A stretch of 14,545 nt of DNA from CAZSMK01 sp964608095 (lineage in GTDB: Bacteria > Sumerlaeota > Sumerlaeia > MWCT01 > JAGHBZ01): positions 1-14,545 of the forward strand of contig CAZSMK010000086.1 of assembly GCA_964608095.1 (NCBI GenBank), written 5' to 3'. Made by a program: the position numbers and the translations under genes. The notes under the pieces were generated by a model, which had not been told where the DNA came from, made no database searches, and was given only the letters and a program-made list of their open reading frames with translations. This document shows, in pieces, positions 1-7,719 of the stretch (the stretch's first letter is position 1; the number at the start of each line of letters is the position of its first letter).

Positions 1-1
1 C

Positions 2-1420
2 GAAATCTTTTCTCCCCGGGTGCAGCTCCTTGCCTCGGCTTATGCGCTCCATGCCAATAATTCCGCTGCCCTCGAGGGACATACGGCGTCAGATTTTTCC
101 CCGGCAAATCATTCTCATTTCGGTGAGATGTGGTCCGGCAACGTAAGCACTTCCGGCTTGAAGGTATTGAACCAGGCGTCATCGGACAATTCCATCGCCC
201 TGTGTGGTGTGGGGAACGCCGAGGTGCCTTCGCCGCCGACACTCGATGAGACCGGCGTACGAGGCGAATCCCTCAACGGCATCGGCGTTGCGGGATTGAG
301 TTCCAACGATGTCGGGGTACGGGGGATAAGTACTTATTCGTCCGGCGTCTACGGTACCAGCAGTGAAGGCGACGGAGTGGTGGGCGTAAGCTCCGGTGGC
401 TCGAACGCAGACAACGGCGTGTACGGCGAGACGAACAGCACCTCCCAGGATGATGCAGGCGTGTACGGACTCAGCACTAACGATGCATCCGGCGTGTACG
501 GACGGAACACAGGCGATGGATACGGGGTAGGTGCGTACAGCGCCTCATGGCATGGGCTCCATAGCCAGACCGCATCAACTAATAACGAGGATGCCGCAGT
601 GTACGGGTACTGCGCCACACGTGCTTCCGCCGTGTATGGTAGAAACGTCGGCGTGGGATCTAACGCGGGGTACGGTCTTCGTGCGCACAGTTCTTATTAT
701 AACGCGCTGGTCGCCCAGAGCCTCAGTACGCAGGGAAACATGAATCAGGCGCTTCGGGCTATTTCCGAAGATGGTGTCGGGCTGTACTCGATTAACGCCA
801 ACTCGGACTACTATAATATTTTCTCATGGGATAGCGATCTTGGAACTCTTGGTTCAGGGATAGGCGTCCATGGTGCCTCGACATTTTTTAACGACGTGGT
901 GTTCTGGGGAGCGAAGAGCGGATTTGTGGTCGATATTGCCTTAAACGACGGAAAAGAATCACTTGAACGTGGCGACGTGGTCGTGATTAGCGGTGCAGGA
1001 AAACCCGTAGTCGGCGATATTCCCGTGATTAATGTCCGTAAAGCTGCCGCCAAAGCAGACGAAGCTGTGGTCGGTGTCGTCTACAAGTTATACAATCCTT
1101 GCAGCGACCTATCGAGCGAGGAGGTTGCGTCAGGAAGAGTAGTGGGTCGATTTGTAGATGATGCGACGGAAATCAAGTCCGGGCAATATCTGGGAATTGT
1201 CACTTACGGGGCGTTTAATGGTGTAAAAGTCGCCGACAGCGGCGCCGTTTCACCGGGTTCACTCCTTACAACGTCAGGCGCTGCGGGAAAAGCGTCGGTA
1301 GCGGCGGCAGTGGAAATCGAGGGCATAAAGATATATCCGCAGAGCGCGGTGTTCGGTAAAGCCCTCGGTTCCGCCGACTCAAAGACCGGCCTTGTGCCTG
1401 TCTTTGTTACCATAAAATAG
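2..1420 (+). CDS. Repeat-rich surface/secreted protein, 3' part (5' end outside window)
   Basis: The frame is open to the left edge. A GTG lies at 20, but the codons before it read as protein (EIFSPRVQLLASAYAL), matching the 'SPR-QL-S-AYAL' linker often seen in long environmental surface proteins, so the real start is probably upstream. Residue numbers count the GTG as 1. Residues 20-40 hold the stretch HTASDFSPANHSHFGE. About 17 degenerate repeats of the type GVYG/GVRG/AVYG/GLRA follow from residue 79 to about 285. The first five start exactly 10 residues apart (79, 89, 99, 109, 119), and later spacings are mostly 10, 11, 14 or 15, which suggests a beta-solenoid or fibre-like fold. Residues ~296-466 form a non-repetitive C-terminal domain (KSGFVVDIALNDGKESLERGDVV onward). 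No enzyme motif is visible. The role is inferred to be extracellular or appendage-like. It converges on the MFS gene with a 22-bp gap. Confidence 0.75.
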   Translation, partial: EIFSPRVQLLASAYALHANNSAALEGHTASDFSPANHSHFGEMWSGNVSTSGLKVLNQASSDNSIALCGVGNAEVPSPPTLDETGVRGESLNGIGVAGLSSNDVGVRGISTYSSGVYGTSSEGDGVVGVSSGGSNADNGVYGETNSTSQDDAGVYGLSTNDASGVYGRNTGDGYGVGAYSASWHGLHSQTASTNNEDAAVYGYCATRASAVYGRNVGVGSNAGYGLRAHSSYYNALVAQSLSTQGNMNQALRAISEDGVGLYSINANSDYYNIFSWDSDLGTLGSGIGVHGASTFFNDVVFWGAKSGFVVDIALNDGKESLERGDVVVISGAGKPVVGDIPVINVRKAAAKADEAVVGVVYKLYNPCSDLSSEEVASGRVVGRFVDDATEIKSGQYLGIVTYGAFNGVKVADSGAVSPGSLLTTSGAAGKASVAAAVEIEGIKIYPQSAVFGKALGSADSKTGLVPVFVTIK

Positions 1421-1442
1421 TTGCAGCCAGATGGAGACATTC

Positions 1443-2648
1443 CTAATCCCGCGAAGGTAATGCACCCGTAGCTAACGCATCCCGCATTCCTTCTTGTGTT
1501 CCCACCTTTGCGACGGGTAAGTGACTCCTCATCAACCAGACTATGCCGGCAATTATTATTTGGAACACGCCGGTCGCAATAAAGGGGCTTCCCATGGAAT
1601 AGCGTGTCACCATGAGCCCGGCGAACGCGCTCCCTACCGCGGTGCCGAAACCGATGATTGTCCGGTTGAACCCAAAAGTCCCTCCCATCCTGCTCGAGAC
1701 AAACACCATGCTTACAAACATAGGAACGGCAAAATTTACCGCGCCGTCGCCGCAGGTATGTAATACGCGAAATAGAAGAAACTGGCTGTATGTTCTGGAC
1801 AAACCCGTAATGCCATGAAAAAAGCCCGACACTATCAGTCCGGGTACAAGAATGCCGACGAGGTGACCTTTGGTATCGATGACGTGACCGCCGAGACGTG
1901 AGAACAACGATAGAGTGACCCCGGTAAGAATAAAAAATCCCGCTATCTGAAAACCCGTTGCCTGAAGATCGCTTTCAAGAAACCTCACTATGGAAAATGT
2001 TTCGGAACCCCAATGAGTACCGAGACTAAACGCAATCAAGGCAAGGCAAAGAACAGGCAATCGGTTCAGGTCATGGAAATACTGAGTCAGGGGAAACCGT
2101 TCGACAGGAACCTCGGGCAGGCGGAGTGCGATAATAAAGGCGATAAGATGAAACGGAAAAGCAAGGTAGAAAATGATGCCCACGGGCAGGGAGAGCTCGT
2201 GGACAAAAACACTACAAATGGCGCTTCCTATGGCATAGCCGGACGTCATCGCCGCGACAAAGAGCGACAGGCGTTTACCTCGTTTATTTGTCCCCAAGAT
2301 TTTCAAAAAAAGGATGTGTGAAATGATAAAGGCAAGCGTGATGCCGATACCGCCAAGCGCAATTATAATCGACATAAGGAACATGTTGTTGAGATGCGGC
2401 ATAAGAAGACAATGGAACATGGAAATGGCGGAGCCTATAAGTATAAGTCGTCTACAGGAAACCCGGTCAGCAAGGAATCCGAATCCTAAAATGACAATGG
2501 GCATCATCAGGCTGTATGCGCCCACCAACGCACCGATAGTCACTTCATCCACTCCACGAGTTTTCAGGAAAAGCGAGAGAAACATGATAACCATGCTGTT
2601 GGCACATACGGTGCAAAAGATTTGTATATAAAATCTCCAGGTTTGCAT
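1443..2648 (-). CDS. MFS transporter
   Basis: A 401-aa, strongly hydrophobic protein of usual major facilitator length, with the pattern of about 12 membrane helices in two halves. The family's motif A is visible at residues ~55-70 (GFGFLADRVSCRRLIL, fitting G-x-L-a-D-r-x-x-r-r), in the loop between helices 2 and 3. The N-terminus (FLSLFLKTRGVDEVTIGALVGAYSL) is typical of drug or metabolite exporters of this superfamily. The substrate cannot be told from the sequence. The ATG at 2648 is preceded by TTTAATTCGATAACA with no visible Shine-Dalgarno site, but the protein starts right where the first helix should, so I keep this start. The gene stands alone, head to tail after the 154-aa gene and convergent with the repeat protein. 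Confidence 0.88.
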   Translation of the reverse strand: MQTWRFYIQIFCTVCANSMVIMFLSLFLKTRGVDEVTIGALVGAYSLMMPIVILGFGFLADRVSCRRLILIGSAISMFHCLLMPHLNNMFLMSIIIALGGIGITLAFIISHILFLKILGTNKRGKRLSLFVAAMTSGYAIGSAICSVFVHELSLPVGIIFYLAFPFHLIAFIIALRLPEVPVERFPLTQYFHDLNRLPVLCLALIAFSLGTHWGSETFSIVRFLESDLQATGFQIAGFFILTGVTLSLFSRLGGHVIDTKGHLVGILVPGLIVSGFFHGITGLSRTYSQFLLFRVLHTCGDGAVNFAVPMFVSMVFVSSRMGGTFGFNRTIIGFGTAVGSAFAGLMVTRYSMGSPFIATGVFQIIIAGIVWLMRSHLPVAKVGTQEGMRDALATGALPSRD

Positions 2649-2708
2649 TGTTATCGAATTAAACTAATGTTCTGAATACTAAAGACACGCCTATTAGATA
2701 AAGATTAA

Positions 2709-2731
2709 CCGGCGAGAGAGACACTCGCCGG
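2709..2731 (-). terminator. Likely rho-independent terminator
   Basis: CCGGCGAG (2709-2716) and CTCGCCGG (2724-2731) form a perfect 8-bp GC-rich stem with a 7-nt loop. On the minus strand the stem is followed by TTAATCTTTATCT, a moderately T-rich tail. It lies about 78 nt beyond the stop of the 154-aa gene and about 60 nt before the MFS start, so it should end the three-gene transcript. Because the T-run is interrupted, it could instead be an attenuator-like hairpin in front of the MFS gene. Confidence 0.55.
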
Positions 2732-2808
2732 ACGGATATGTTCAATCTACGCGCAAATTAAGAAATACTTACGCGGAATCGCCTTGTAATGATATTGAAT
2801 ATGTGTAG

Positions 2809-3273
2809 CTACTCTTTCTTTTCCGTAAAAATTTTATAGAAATAGACCAGATTATCTTCTTCGCCTGTCTCGAAACGTTTGAATACTTTGCCGATAGGAT
2901 TACAAAACGATTTTTCGCCGGTCTTAAGTATAATGGGGAAATAGGCGAAGTTGCTCATGGGAGTATCTTTAGCCTCGACCCATTTCCCCCCGTGGTTTCT
3001 CAGGATCACTTCGCCGACATAGCAGCCGAAACAGAACAGTGTGGCGGCAATTTCCTCGGCATTGACACCTTCTTTGCGGAATCCTTCGATAATCGAGTCC
3101 ACCGATGCGAGGCTACGTGGCGTGAAGTCGAGCTCAATGTCGGATACCCTTTCTGCGACATCAACCATGAGCTCCGCATGTTTTGGTGCAAACTCCGGAG
3201 TCGCGGGATATTTTAAACTGATTTCCATAAGTTCTGATGCGTAATACGTATCTATGATATGTAAGTGTATCAT
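2809..3273 (-). CDS. Conserved-looking hypothetical protein, 154 aa
   Basis: A soluble protein without signal peptide or membrane helix. I cannot name a function. The most motif-like part is residues 48-98: an LDFTPRSL-x-x-VD-x-IIEGFR segment, then FGCYVGEVI (82-90) and a GGKW (95-98). This 'helix, glycine-rich YVGEV, GG-x-W' arrangement reminds me of small domains of unknown function such as DUF3806, from memory only and untested. The start is uncertain: the ATG at 3273 has no good ribosome binding site, and Met16 (ATG at 3228) is an alternative that keeps all the motif region. It follows the 77-aa gene by 30 bp on the same strand and is probably the last gene of a small operon ending at the hairpin 2709-2731. 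Confidence 0.7.
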   Translation of the reverse strand: MIHLHIIDTYYASELMEISLKYPATPEFAPKHAELMVDVAERVSDIELDFTPRSLASVDSIIEGFRKEGVNAEEIAATLFCFGCYVGEVILRNHGGKWVEAKDTPMSNFAYFPIILKTGEKSFCNPIGKVFKRFETGEEDNLVYFYKIFTEKKE

Positions 3274-3303
3274 ATATGTCGGGCAAGGGTCAACCTCTGC
3301 GAC

Positions 3304-3537
3304 CTATGGGTCGATGTCGGTGTGGTTGACGTGGGCTTCTGATTCTTTGAGAGTAGGTGAGCTGAGTACGAGTTCATGATCCGATGTGCCTCTGGAAACT
3401 ATTCTTGAACTCAGCGCCTTGAAATGGTTCGAATGGAAGATAGAGTCTATCTTGAACCCTATTCGCATACCCTTTACGGTGAGATACGCCGAGCGGCATT
3501 TTTCAGGATTCTCAATCGTTGCCTCGATGTTGTCCAT
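3304..3537 (-). CDS. Small hypothetical protein, 77 aa
   Basis: The open frame extends to 3618, but the best start is the ATG at 3537. It is preceded by AAGGAAGAAAGGAGTC, which carries Shine-Dalgarno-like AAGGAAG and AGGAG. The start lies inside the last codons of the 181-aa gene (26-bp overlap, different frame), which suggests translational coupling. The product begins MDNIEATIENPEKCRSAYLT, is polar and probably cytoplasmic, and has no motif I recognise. The middle (residues ~18-55) alternates hydrophobic and charged residues as in a small beta-rich domain. The tail is polar and may be disordered. No function can be assigned. Confidence 0.55.
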   Translation of the reverse strand: MDNIEATIENPEKCRSAYLTVKGMRIGFKIDSIFHSNHFKALSSRIVSRGTSDHELVLSSPTLKESEAHVNHTDIDP

Positions 3538-4057
3538 GACTCCTTTCTTCCTTTGTTTCACCGTCCGTCTTGCGCCGGTTAAAAAAGTGAGTGGCAACGA
3601 CACAGAGAACGAAAACAATCACCACAATCAAACCTGATGCGATATCCAGAGGTAGTATATCCGGTGCTATCAAAATCAATCCAGGTGTTATTGCGAAAAG
3701 TATGATACCTATAAGGACTAATTTAAAGAACTCAAATAACGTTGCCGAAAGTAGTTTTTTCTTTTGAACGGAACTTTCATCTTCAGCCGGAAGGTGCTCG
3801 ATATTTACCGTATGTCTTGCATGGCTTTCCTTTTTCTCTTTTACTCGTTTTGAAAAAAGAAAGGTATATATCACCGACACCACAAAAAGAGAGGACAACC
3901 AGATTATGGCGAGTATCTCCGCCCATTTACCAAGATATTTTTGGAGATAAAACAGGCAAACAAAGCCGCCGATGTAAATGACAGCCCCTACGAAGATGAT
4001 AAGGAGTTCGCCTACACCATGGCGAAGGATTTCACTGCGATTACTTTTAGATGACAT
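3512..4057 (-). CDS. Four-helix membrane protein of unknown function, 181 aa
   Basis: The start is well supported: ATG at 4057 preceded by GAGGAGG with a 5-nt gap. Four hydrophobic segments are visible at residues ~16-38, 46-68, 107-130 and 138-159, arranged as two hairpins. They are joined by a charged loop of about 38 residues (RVKEKKESHARHTVNIEHLP onward) and followed by a basic/acidic tail. By the positive-inside rule both termini and the central loop should be cytoplasmic. There are no transporter, protease or kinase motifs. It is the first gene of the 181/77/154-aa cluster and is divergent from the ClC gene across 378 bp. The function is unknown; a small-molecule transport accessory or stress-related membrane protein would be a guess. 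Confidence 0.7.
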   Translation of the reverse strand: MSSKSNRSEILRHGVGELLIIFVGAVIYIGGFVCLFYLQKYLGKWAEILAIIWLSSLFVVSVIYTFLFSKRVKEKKESHARHTVNIEHLPAEDESSVQKKKLLSATLFEFFKLVLIGIILFAITPGLILIAPDILPLDIASGLIVVIVFVLCVVATHFFNRRKTDGETKEERSHGQHRGND

Positions 4058-4435
4058 ATATGCCTCCTCGTTACTTCGCCATGATTTAAATATACTACGG
4101 CAGCAAACAGATTACATAACGACGTTTCTTATCTGTGTCTTGTTAGTAAATTCTTTGAACTCGAAATTTTAGTTCCATCGCAACTTTTGCCCTTACACTT
4201 ACATCATCTATGTGTAATTCTTTAAATTTACTTTGTATTCTATTGTTGTACTGCGTCATATAACCATCAAGCCCTTTTCCGGTTCTTTTTCACTGTTCGA
4301 TGCGATGTTGTTTGTTTTTTCTTTCAAAAGATGAAGGCGCCCTTTACAATTTTCATTTCGCTATCTCTGGCGTTCGTTCGCTGATTTTCCGTTGCACTTT
4401 TCTTCCAAGGTGAAGGAAGAGATTTTTGATTTCGG
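4058..4435. other. 378-bp AT-rich intergenic region between divergent genes
   Basis: No convincing gene is present. The region must carry the promoters of the ClC gene (+) and the 181-aa membrane gene (-). On the plus strand, TTGTAT (around 4231) followed about 18 nt later by CATATA is a weak candidate. On the minus strand, a TATATT box lies near 4090-4096 without a clear -35. A purine stretch AAGGAAGAG near 4413-4421 lies about 14 nt before the GTG of the ClC gene. I see no strong hairpin and no riboswitch-like structure by eye. Confidence 0.4.
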
Positions 4436-6259
4436 GTGATCAAGTGTAGAATGAAACCTTCGTTTTCGATATCGTACATACGGGGGATGCTGTTTCCGGT
4501 AACGGGAACGCGTGAGATATTGCGCTGGATGTCGTTTTCGGTGATCATTGGTGTTGTGGCAGGTCTTGGGGCACTCCTTTTCACAACCATGCTCGATCTC
4601 TCCGACTCCTTTTTTCTGGGTACGATTGCGCAGTATCATCCTCCCGTACCTGGTGGTGAACGAAACGATGTGATAGGGCAGACAACCCGGGCACGACGCC
4701 TTTTATTACTTATCCTTCCCGCCCTGGGAGGATTGCTATCCGGGCTTATCGTGTATACGTTCGCCCCGGAAGCGGAAGGGCACGGAACGGATGCCGTCAT
4801 CGACGCGTTCCATAACAAGCGAGGCAGAATTCGCCCGGTCGTTCCGTTTATCAAGATCATAGCATCGGCGTTGACCATCGGGACGGGTGGGTCAGCGGGA
4901 CGTGAGGGACCGATAGCCCAGATCGGCGCCGGGTTCGGCTCGTTCATGGGTCAAAAGTTGGGATTGTCAGTGGCGGAAACCCGCCACATGCTCATTATAG
5001 GCGCCGGCGCAGGCATCGGGGCGATTTTTCATGCGCCTCTCGGCGGCGCTATCTTTGCCGCTACCGTCCTTTACCGCGAGACCGATTATGAACACGGCAC
5101 CCTTATGCCCGGCTTTATTGCAGCAATTGTCGCCTACGCCGTCTACACCTCTCTGGCAGGCACGCCATACGCTCCTATCTTTACGTTTCAAGGAAAGTTC
5201 GTTTTCACACCGGTTCAACTACCCTTTTACCTGTTACTGGGTGTGCTGACGGTGCCCCTGTGCATAGGGTATATAAAGACTTTTTATGGAATGCGCGACC
5301 ATGTGTTCAGAAAGATAAAGTTACCGCGCCATCTTATTCCCGCGCTTGGGGGGCTGATGGTGGGTGTTATCGCGTTGTTTTTCCCCGCGGTGCTCGGGAC
5401 GAGCTACGGCTGGATACAGGAAGCGATTGATGGAAAGACTACGGTTATGTTTCTCATTGCGTTGAGTGTGCTGAAAATCATAGCCACGTCGTTCACGATA
5501 AGTTCAGGCGGAAGTGGCGGTGTGTTTGCCCCTTCACTCGTGATTGGGGGTGCGTTCGGCGGCGTTATCGGCGCTCTTCTGCATCAGATAAATCCCACGT
5601 TGGCGCCGGAGCCGGCGTCCTTCGTCCTCGTGGGTATGGCGGCATTTTTCGCCGCTGTCGCCAAGGTGCCCATCGCCTCTCTCATTATGGTCTCCGAGAT
5701 GACCGGCGGCTATGCCCTTATCATACCTGCTATGCTCGCCATTGCCGCCGCGTATATGCTCAGTGGCAATACGTTCTCGATCTATGAAAAACAGGTGAAT
5801 AACCGCTTCTCCTCTCCCGCTCATAGAGGCAACTATATAATAGACGTACTGCAGGAAATAACCGCCGGGGAAGTGTTTAGTGAAAAGCATAAAGTCATAA
5901 CCATTCATGAACATACTAACCTGGCGGAAATACTCGAGATGTATGAAACCACCGACCAGTCGGTCTTTCCGGTCGTAAGTAAGGAGGGGAAGTACAGGGG
6001 ATTTGTACCGATAGATCTCCTTCGTGGATTTCCCCGGGAACCTGAAACCGCACGATTAATTATTGCATACGATATAATGGAAAAGGGACCGGCGGTGCGA
6101 CCGGAAGAGGACCTCAACCGTGTGCTTCAGCGCCTGATGGTCTCGGGCGTAAATGAGTTGCCGATCGTTTCACATGAGGGGAAAGTTATGGGATTGTTGA
6201 GTCGTCGTGAACTCCTGACGGCGTATTATCATCGTATGCAAGAGGTGCGTAAATCATAA
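4436..6259 (+). CDS. ClC-family anion channel/transporter with C-terminal CBS pair
   Basis: A 607-aa membrane protein. The ClC domain spans residues ~30-455: GHGTD (115-119) at the place of the usual GSGIP, GREGP (155-159) with the gating glutamate E157, GGVFAPS (361-367) as the GxFxP motif, and a helix-R tyrosine Y450 in SIYEKQV. Two CBS domains follow (~475-530 and ~540-600), which in this family bind adenine nucleotides and tune gating. It acts in the inner membrane, passing chloride or another anion. Two features are unusual. The serine of GSGIP is histidine here, and by my alignment the internal proton glutamate (E203 of E. coli ClC) is replaced: FAATVLYR gives T210/V211 where the E. coli protein has EE. 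It may therefore be a channel, or an exchanger with altered coupling. The start is GTG at 4436; ATG at 4451 is an alternative. It converges with aspartokinase. Confidence 0.93.
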   Translation: MIKCRMKPSFSISYIRGMLFPVTGTREILRWMSFSVIIGVVAGLGALLFTTMLDLSDSFFLGTIAQYHPPVPGGERNDVIGQTTRARRLLLLILPALGGLLSGLIVYTFAPEAEGHGTDAVIDAFHNKRGRIRPVVPFIKIIASALTIGTGGSAGREGPIAQIGAGFGSFMGQKLGLSVAETRHMLIIGAGAGIGAIFHAPLGGAIFAATVLYRETDYEHGTLMPGFIAAIVAYAVYTSLAGTPYAPIFTFQGKFVFTPVQLPFYLLLGVLTVPLCIGYIKTFYGMRDHVFRKIKLPRHLIPALGGLMVGVIALFFPAVLGTSYGWIQEAIDGKTTVMFLIALSVLKIIATSFTISSGGSGGVFAPSLVIGGAFGGVIGALLHQINPTLAPEPASFVLVGMAAFFAAVAKVPIASLIMVSEMTGGYALIIPAMLAIAAAYMLSGNTFSIYEKQVNNRFSSPAHRGNYIIDVLQEITAGEVFSEKHKVITIHEHTNLAEILEMYETTDQSVFPVVSKEGKYRGFVPIDLLRGFPREPETARLIIAYDIMEKGPAVRPEEDLNRVLQRLMVSGVNELPIVSHEGKVMGLLSRRELLTAYYHRMQEVRKS

Positions 6260-6342
6260 CAAGGGAAAGAAATGCAAGCTCAGACATCTGTAGCGTTTTC
6301 GTTTTTAATTTCCTATGGAACATGAAACGCGATTTTCGGGCC

Positions 6343-7587
6343 TTAAGGTTGTTGAGGAATATTGGCGGCGCGTTCCAGCTCCTTCTCGAACTCATCATGA
6401 ACGGCTTGTACCGCATGATCAAGCTGGTCTGCTTTTATCACGCAGGATATCTTAATCTCCGAAGTGGAAATCATTTCTATGTTTATATTGTTCTTGGCTA
6501 AGGCTTTGAACATAGTCGCGGCAATACCCGCATGACTCTTCATGCCGACGCCCACGACCGATACCTTGGCAATGTCCTTGTCATAGATAACGTCCCGTGC
6601 GTTCAAGCGTTTACACACCTCCTGGGAAACTTTTAATGCCTGAGCAAAATCTTCCCGGGATATCGTAAACGAGATGTCGTTCATATTATCCGCGGCTACG
6701 TTCTGAATGATCATATCCACGATAATATCGGCATCGGCAAGACTCCCGAAGAGTTCAGCCGCAATTCCCGGTCTATCCGGTACACCCAGAATCGAGATTT
6801 TTGTTTCATTTCTGTTAAATGCAACACCGCTGACAACTATATCTTCCATTTCTGGAACCTCCTTTACGACCAGCGTTCCCGTGTCCGGTTTAAAAGACGA
6901 ACGAACATGCAGGGGCACATTAAAATTTTTGGCGAGTTCAACGGAGCGCGAATGGAGCACTTTCGCACCGAGACCAGCCAGCTCGAGCATCTCATCGTAA
7001 GAAATACGAGGGAGTTTTTTGGCGTTCTTGACTATCCGCGGGTCCGTAGTGTAGACGCCATCCACATCGGTGTAAATCTCGCATACATCCGCTTTGAGCG
7101 CTGCGGCAATGGCGACAGCGGTAGTATCGGAACCGCCCCTACCGAGCGTCGTAATCTCACTGTCATAGGACGCACCCTGAAACCCTGCAACTATTACGAT
7201 TTTGTCTTCATCCAATGCTTTTTTCAATTTGTCGACATTTATGCCCGTTATACGTGCTTTTCGATGCACTTTATCGGTTCTGATTCCCACCTGTGGACCG
7301 GTGAAGCTAATCGCCTGATACCCCTCGGCGTGAATAGCCAATGCAAGAATAGCGATCGAAACTTGTTCCCCAGTTGATAACAACATATCGATCTCGCGAG
7401 GTTCAGGATTGCAGTTGACGCTGTATGCAAGCTCAAGAAGATTGTCGGTGGTCTTGCCCATTGCGGATAACACTACGGCTACTTTGTTTCCTCTCTCTTT
7501 CTCATGAATGACCCGTTGCGCAACATTCTTGATTTTTTCCGCGTCCGCAACTGATGATCCCCCGTATTTCTGAACGATTAATGCCAA
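6343..7587 (-). CDS. lysC: Aspartokinase (alpha subunit), LysC type
   Basis: Phosphorylates L-aspartate with ATP, the first step toward lysine, threonine, methionine and diaminopimelate. The 414-aa length fits the monofunctional bacterial enzyme. The kinase domain (1-~245) shows KYGGSS (7-12), STGEQVS (71-77), GRGGSDTTA (159-167) and TDVDGVYTTDPR (from 173). Two ACT domains follow (~262-340, with ILGVPDRPGIAAELF, and ~345-405, with VSVVGVGMKSHAGIAATMF), the usual site of allosteric inhibition by lysine or threonine. The start codon is TTG at 7587, confirmed by AAAAGGAG with an 8-nt spacer and the typical N-terminus ALIVQKYGGSS. An internal start in frame gives a probable beta subunit (see 6847-6865). 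It sits downstream of the glycosyltransferase block but has its own candidate promoter. The symbol could equally be ask. Confidence 0.96.
   Translation of the reverse strand: MALIVQKYGGSSVADAEKIKNVAQRVIHEKERGNKVAVVLSAMGKTTDNLLELAYSVNCNPEPREIDMLLSTGEQVSIAILALAIHAEGYQAISFTGPQVGIRTDKVHRKARITGINVDKLKKALDEDKIVIVAGFQGASYDSEITTLGRGGSDTTAVAIAAALKADVCEIYTDVDGVYTTDPRIVKNAKKLPRISYDEMLELAGLGAKVLHSRSVELAKNFNVPLHVRSSFKPDTGTLVVKEVPEMEDIVVSGVAFNRNETKISILGVPDRPGIAAELFGSLADADIIVDMIIQNVAADNMNDISFTISREDFAQALKVSQEVCKRLNARDVIYDKDIAKVSVVGVGMKSHAGIAATMFKALAKNNINIEMISTSEIKISCVIKADQLDHAVQAVHDEFEKELERAANIPQQP
6847..6865 (-). promoter_or_regulatory. Internal ribosome binding site and start for aspartokinase beta subunit
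   Basis: Inside the aspartokinase gene, AAAGGAGG (6858-6865, minus strand) stands 8 nt before an in-frame ATG (6849-6847), which is codon 247. Translation from it would give a 168-aa protein holding both ACT domains (6849 down to 6343). Bacillus subtilis LysC and Corynebacterium LysC make such a beta subunit from an internal start at the equivalent place (residue 246 and about 250, from memory). The site is as strong as the gene's own one and stronger than most in this window, so an alpha2-beta2 enzyme is likely. Confidence 0.75.
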
Positions 7588-7629
7588 CTACGCGTCTCCT
7601 TTTAGTATCGAAAAGAGTTGAAGATAATG

Positions 7630-7659
7630 TATTTAGTGAATGCCGGGTATACCTGTCAA
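7630..7659 (-). promoter_or_regulatory. Candidate sigma70 promoter of aspartokinase
   Basis: On the minus strand a perfect -35 box TTGACA (7659-7654) is followed after 18 nt by TAAATA (7635-7630), a 3-of-6 match to the -10 box. The predicted transcript would start near 7622 and leave a leader of about 35 nt with the AAAAGGAG site. The leader is far too short for a lysine riboswitch. The weak -10 keeps this tentative. Confidence 0.45.
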
Positions 7660-7719
7660 TCGAAATCCCGAAATAAAGTAAATTTATACCATGACTTGAA
7701 TAGTGAACGCAACAGGAGG

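Noticed and set aside
3538..3618. Longer version of the 77-aa protein starting at 3618
   Set aside because: It would overlap the 181-aa membrane gene by over 100 bp, while the ATG at 3537 has a good ribosome binding site and a normal small overlap.
4331..4384. A 17-codon ORF (MKAPFTIFISLSLAFVR) upstream of the ClC gene that looks like a leader peptide
   Set aside because: There is no clear ribosome binding site, no run of regulatory codons and no attenuator hairpins around it, so it is most likely chance.
4636..4947. Long antisense frames inside the ClC, aspartokinase and rfbB genes
   Set aside because: They mirror strongly conserved coding sequence, have arginine/proline-rich or low-complexity composition, and lack ribosome binding sites.
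6293..6326. Weak inverted repeat GCGTTT...AAACGC between the convergent ClC and aspartokinase genes
   Set aside because: The arms are only 6 bp with a loop of over 20 nt and no T-run on either side, so I do not call it a terminator.
7588..7719. Possible lysine riboswitch in front of aspartokinase
   Set aside because: The gap is only 132 bp and the likely leader about 35 nt, too short for the riboswitch. I see none of its conserved helices.
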